In this document: piece after piece, positions 5,236-6,387 of the stretch | Layout: the number at the start of each line of letters is the position of its first letter | Numbering within the stretch: the first letter of the stretch is position 1 | DNA from: Chloroflexota bacterium | GTDB lineage: Bacteria; Chloroflexota; Limnocylindria; Limnocylindrales; CSP1-4 | Length of the DNA: 6,387 nucleotides | Assembly (NCBI GenBank): GCA_021789355.1 | Contig: JAJYJR010000347.1 | Span: 1 to 6,387, forward strand | Reading direction: 5' to 3' | The notes under the pieces: generated by a model | What the model was told of the DNA's origin: nothing | Database searches by the model: none | Seen by the model: only the letters and a program-made list of their open reading frames with translations | Program-made: the position numbers and the translations under genes

Positions 5236-6387
5236 ATGACCCGCCTCATCGAACTCGAGCCGCCGCGAGAGCGTGCCTTTCTCGTCGCGGTGGACACCGG
5301 CGCGGATCCCGGCTGGACGGCCGAGGAGTCCGTCAACGAACTGGCCGCCCTCGCCGACACGGCCGGAGCCGAGGTCGTCGGGGCCGAGTGGCAGAGCCGT
5401 CGCCACCCTGACCCCGCCTGGTACGTCGGCAAGGGCAAGGCCCAGGAGCTGGTCCAGGCGCGCGGTGAGACCGGCTTTACGCTGCTGATCGCCGACGACG
5501 AGCTGACGCCCAACCAGCAGCGCTCGCTCGAGGAACTGCTCGGCTGCAAGGTGCTCGACCGCAGCGGCTTGATCCTCGACATCTTCGCCCAGCACGCCCG
5601 GACGCACGAGGGGCGCCTCCAGGTCGAGCTGGCCCAGCTGGAGTACCAGCTGCCACGGCTCACCCGGCTCTGGACACACCTCTCGCGGACCGGCGGCGGA
5701 ATCGGCACCCGCGGTCCCGGCGAGTCACAGCTCGAGACGGACCGGCGCCTGATCCGCGAGCGCATCCGGCGCCTTCGTGACCGGGTCGAGGACGTCCGCC
5801 GGCAGCGCGAGGTCGCCTCCCGCTCGCGCGATCGGCGGCTGGTCCCGACCGTGGCGATCGCCGGGTACACCAACGCCGGAAAGTCGACCCTGCTCAACGC
5901 GCTGGTGGGCTCGGAGGCGGCCCGCGCCGAGGACCAGCTGTTCGCCACGCTCGACCCGACCAGCCGCGCCGTGAAGCTCGGCGACGGGCAGTCGGCGATC
6001 CTGACCGACACGGTGGGGTTCATCCACAAGCTGCCCCACCAGCTGGTCGACGCGTTTCGCGCGACGCTGGAGGAGGTGACGCGCGCCGACGTGCTCCTCG
6101 AAGTGGTCGACGCGTTCGACCCGCACTTCGCCGAGCATCGGGCCACGGTCCAGCTGGTGCTCGACGAGCTCGGGGCGGGGACGAAGCCGCGCCTGACCGT
6201 CTACAACAAGGCCGACCTGCTCGAGTCGGGCGCCCGCGACGGGACCAACCCCGCGCCGATGATCGGCGATGCCGTGCTGATCTCGGCGCTCACCGGGTAT
6301 GGCCTCGACACGTTGAGGGCGCGGCTCTCCACGCTCCTCGCCGATCTCTGGGAGGACGTCGACGCCGTGGTGCCGTATACGGCGGGC
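5236..6387 (+). CDS. hflX: GTPase HflX (3' end outside window)
   Basis: 384 residues are visible with no stop before the window end; the family is usually somewhat over 400 residues, so a few dozen C-terminal residues are missing. HflX is a cytosolic GTPase that binds the 50S subunit and splits stalled or hibernating 70S ribosomes, notably under heat stress. Visible parts: the N-terminal HflX domain with WYVGKGKAQEL (62-72) and the DDELTPNQQRSLEE segment (87-100); DRSGLILDIFAQHARTHEG (108-126); the family signature GGGIGTRGPGESQLETDRR (153-171); an Arg/Glu-rich coiled coil (about 170-200); and the G domain with G1 GYTNAGKST (210-218), G2 region FATLDPT (236-242), G3 DTVGFI (258-263), G4 NKAD (324-327) and G5 SAL (350-352). 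All nucleotide-binding motifs are intact. ATG 5236 follows a strong ribosome-binding site; GTG 5206 is in frame but overlaps the probable -10 box. The miaA-hflX neighbourhood is recurrent in bacteria (with hfq between them in enterobacteria). Confidence 0.96.
   Translation, partial: MTRLIELEPPRERAFLVAVDTGADPGWTAEESVNELAALADTAGAEVVGAEWQSRRHPDPAWYVGKGKAQELVQARGETGFTLLIADDELTPNQQRSLEELLGCKVLDRSGLILDIFAQHARTHEGRLQVELAQLEYQLPRLTRLWTHLSRTGGGIGTRGPGESQLETDRRLIRERIRRLRDRVEDVRRQREVASRSRDRRLVPTVAIAGYTNAGKSTLLNALVGSEAARAEDQLFATLDPTSRAVKLGDGQSAILTDTVGFIHKLPHQLVDAFRATLEEVTRADVLLEVVDAFDPHFAEHRATVQLVLDELGAGTKPRLTVYNKADLLESGARDGTNPAPMIGDAVLISALTGYGLDTLRARLSTLLADLWEDVDAVVPYTAG

Noticed and set aside
2017..5679. 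Open reading frame of 1220 codons on the minus strand across miaB, miaA and parts of the PHP gene and hflX
   Set aside because: It lies antisense to four well-recognised genes, its product is Arg/Gly/Pro/Ala low-complexity without any domain, and stop-free antisense frames are expected where third positions are nearly all G or C.
1..6387. A previously undescribed system, mobile element, CRISPR array or RNA gene
   Set aside because: Almost all of the window is covered by six recognisable conserved genes with intact motifs; the gaps total under 160 nt and show no repeats of the CRISPR type, no transposase, no tRNA cloverleaf and no riboswitch-sized leader.

Overview
This is a GC-rich stretch of bacterial chromosome carrying six genes, all on the + strand. 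The first and last genes are cut by the window edges. The set is housekeeping: RNase Y (rny), a YmdB-type metallophosphoesterase, a PHP-domain phosphoesterase, the two enzymes that make 2-methylthio-N6-isopentenyladenosine at tRNA position 37 (miaB and miaA), and the ribosome-associated GTPase HflX. I see no mobile element, CRISPR array, tRNA or rRNA gene, toxin-antitoxin pair or defence system, and no sign of horizontal transfer.

Organism: the composition is strongly GC-rich and the third codon position is nearly always G or C. RNase Y is present, and rny is followed directly by ymdB as in Firmicutes-type genomes. MiaB is long, with inserted segments. Together these suggest a high-GC Gram-positive-type or Chloroflexota lineage. 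I lean towards an uncultivated Chloroflexota group (Limnocylindria-like), but this rests on remembered protein character and not on a search.

Layout: rny 3' part (1-664), 6 nt, ymdB (671-1537), 58 nt containing a GC hairpin, PHP gene (1596-2504), 10 nt, miaB (2515-4218), 3 nt, miaA (4222-5154), 81 nt containing a probable promoter, hflX (5236 to the end of the window). The tight spacing suggests transcription as one or more overlapping operons. Two internal promoters look plausible: a TAnnnT -10 box overlapping the PHP stop codon, which would give an almost leaderless miaB mRNA, and another about 30 nt upstream of hflX. Only hflX has an obvious Shine-Dalgarno sequence.

Shared theme: RNA turnover and translation. 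RNase Y starts mRNA decay. YmdB cleaves cyclic nucleotides and is known as a functional partner of RNase Y in Bacillus. The PHP protein belongs to a family that dephosphorylates nucleoside bisphosphates or trims short RNA ends. MiaA and MiaB act in sequence on tRNA A37, and HflX splits stalled ribosomes. The most interesting details are the leaderless-type promoter of miaB, a possible seven-codon coupled leader ORF before hflX, and a His/Asp-rich insertion that interrupts the TRAM domain of MiaB.
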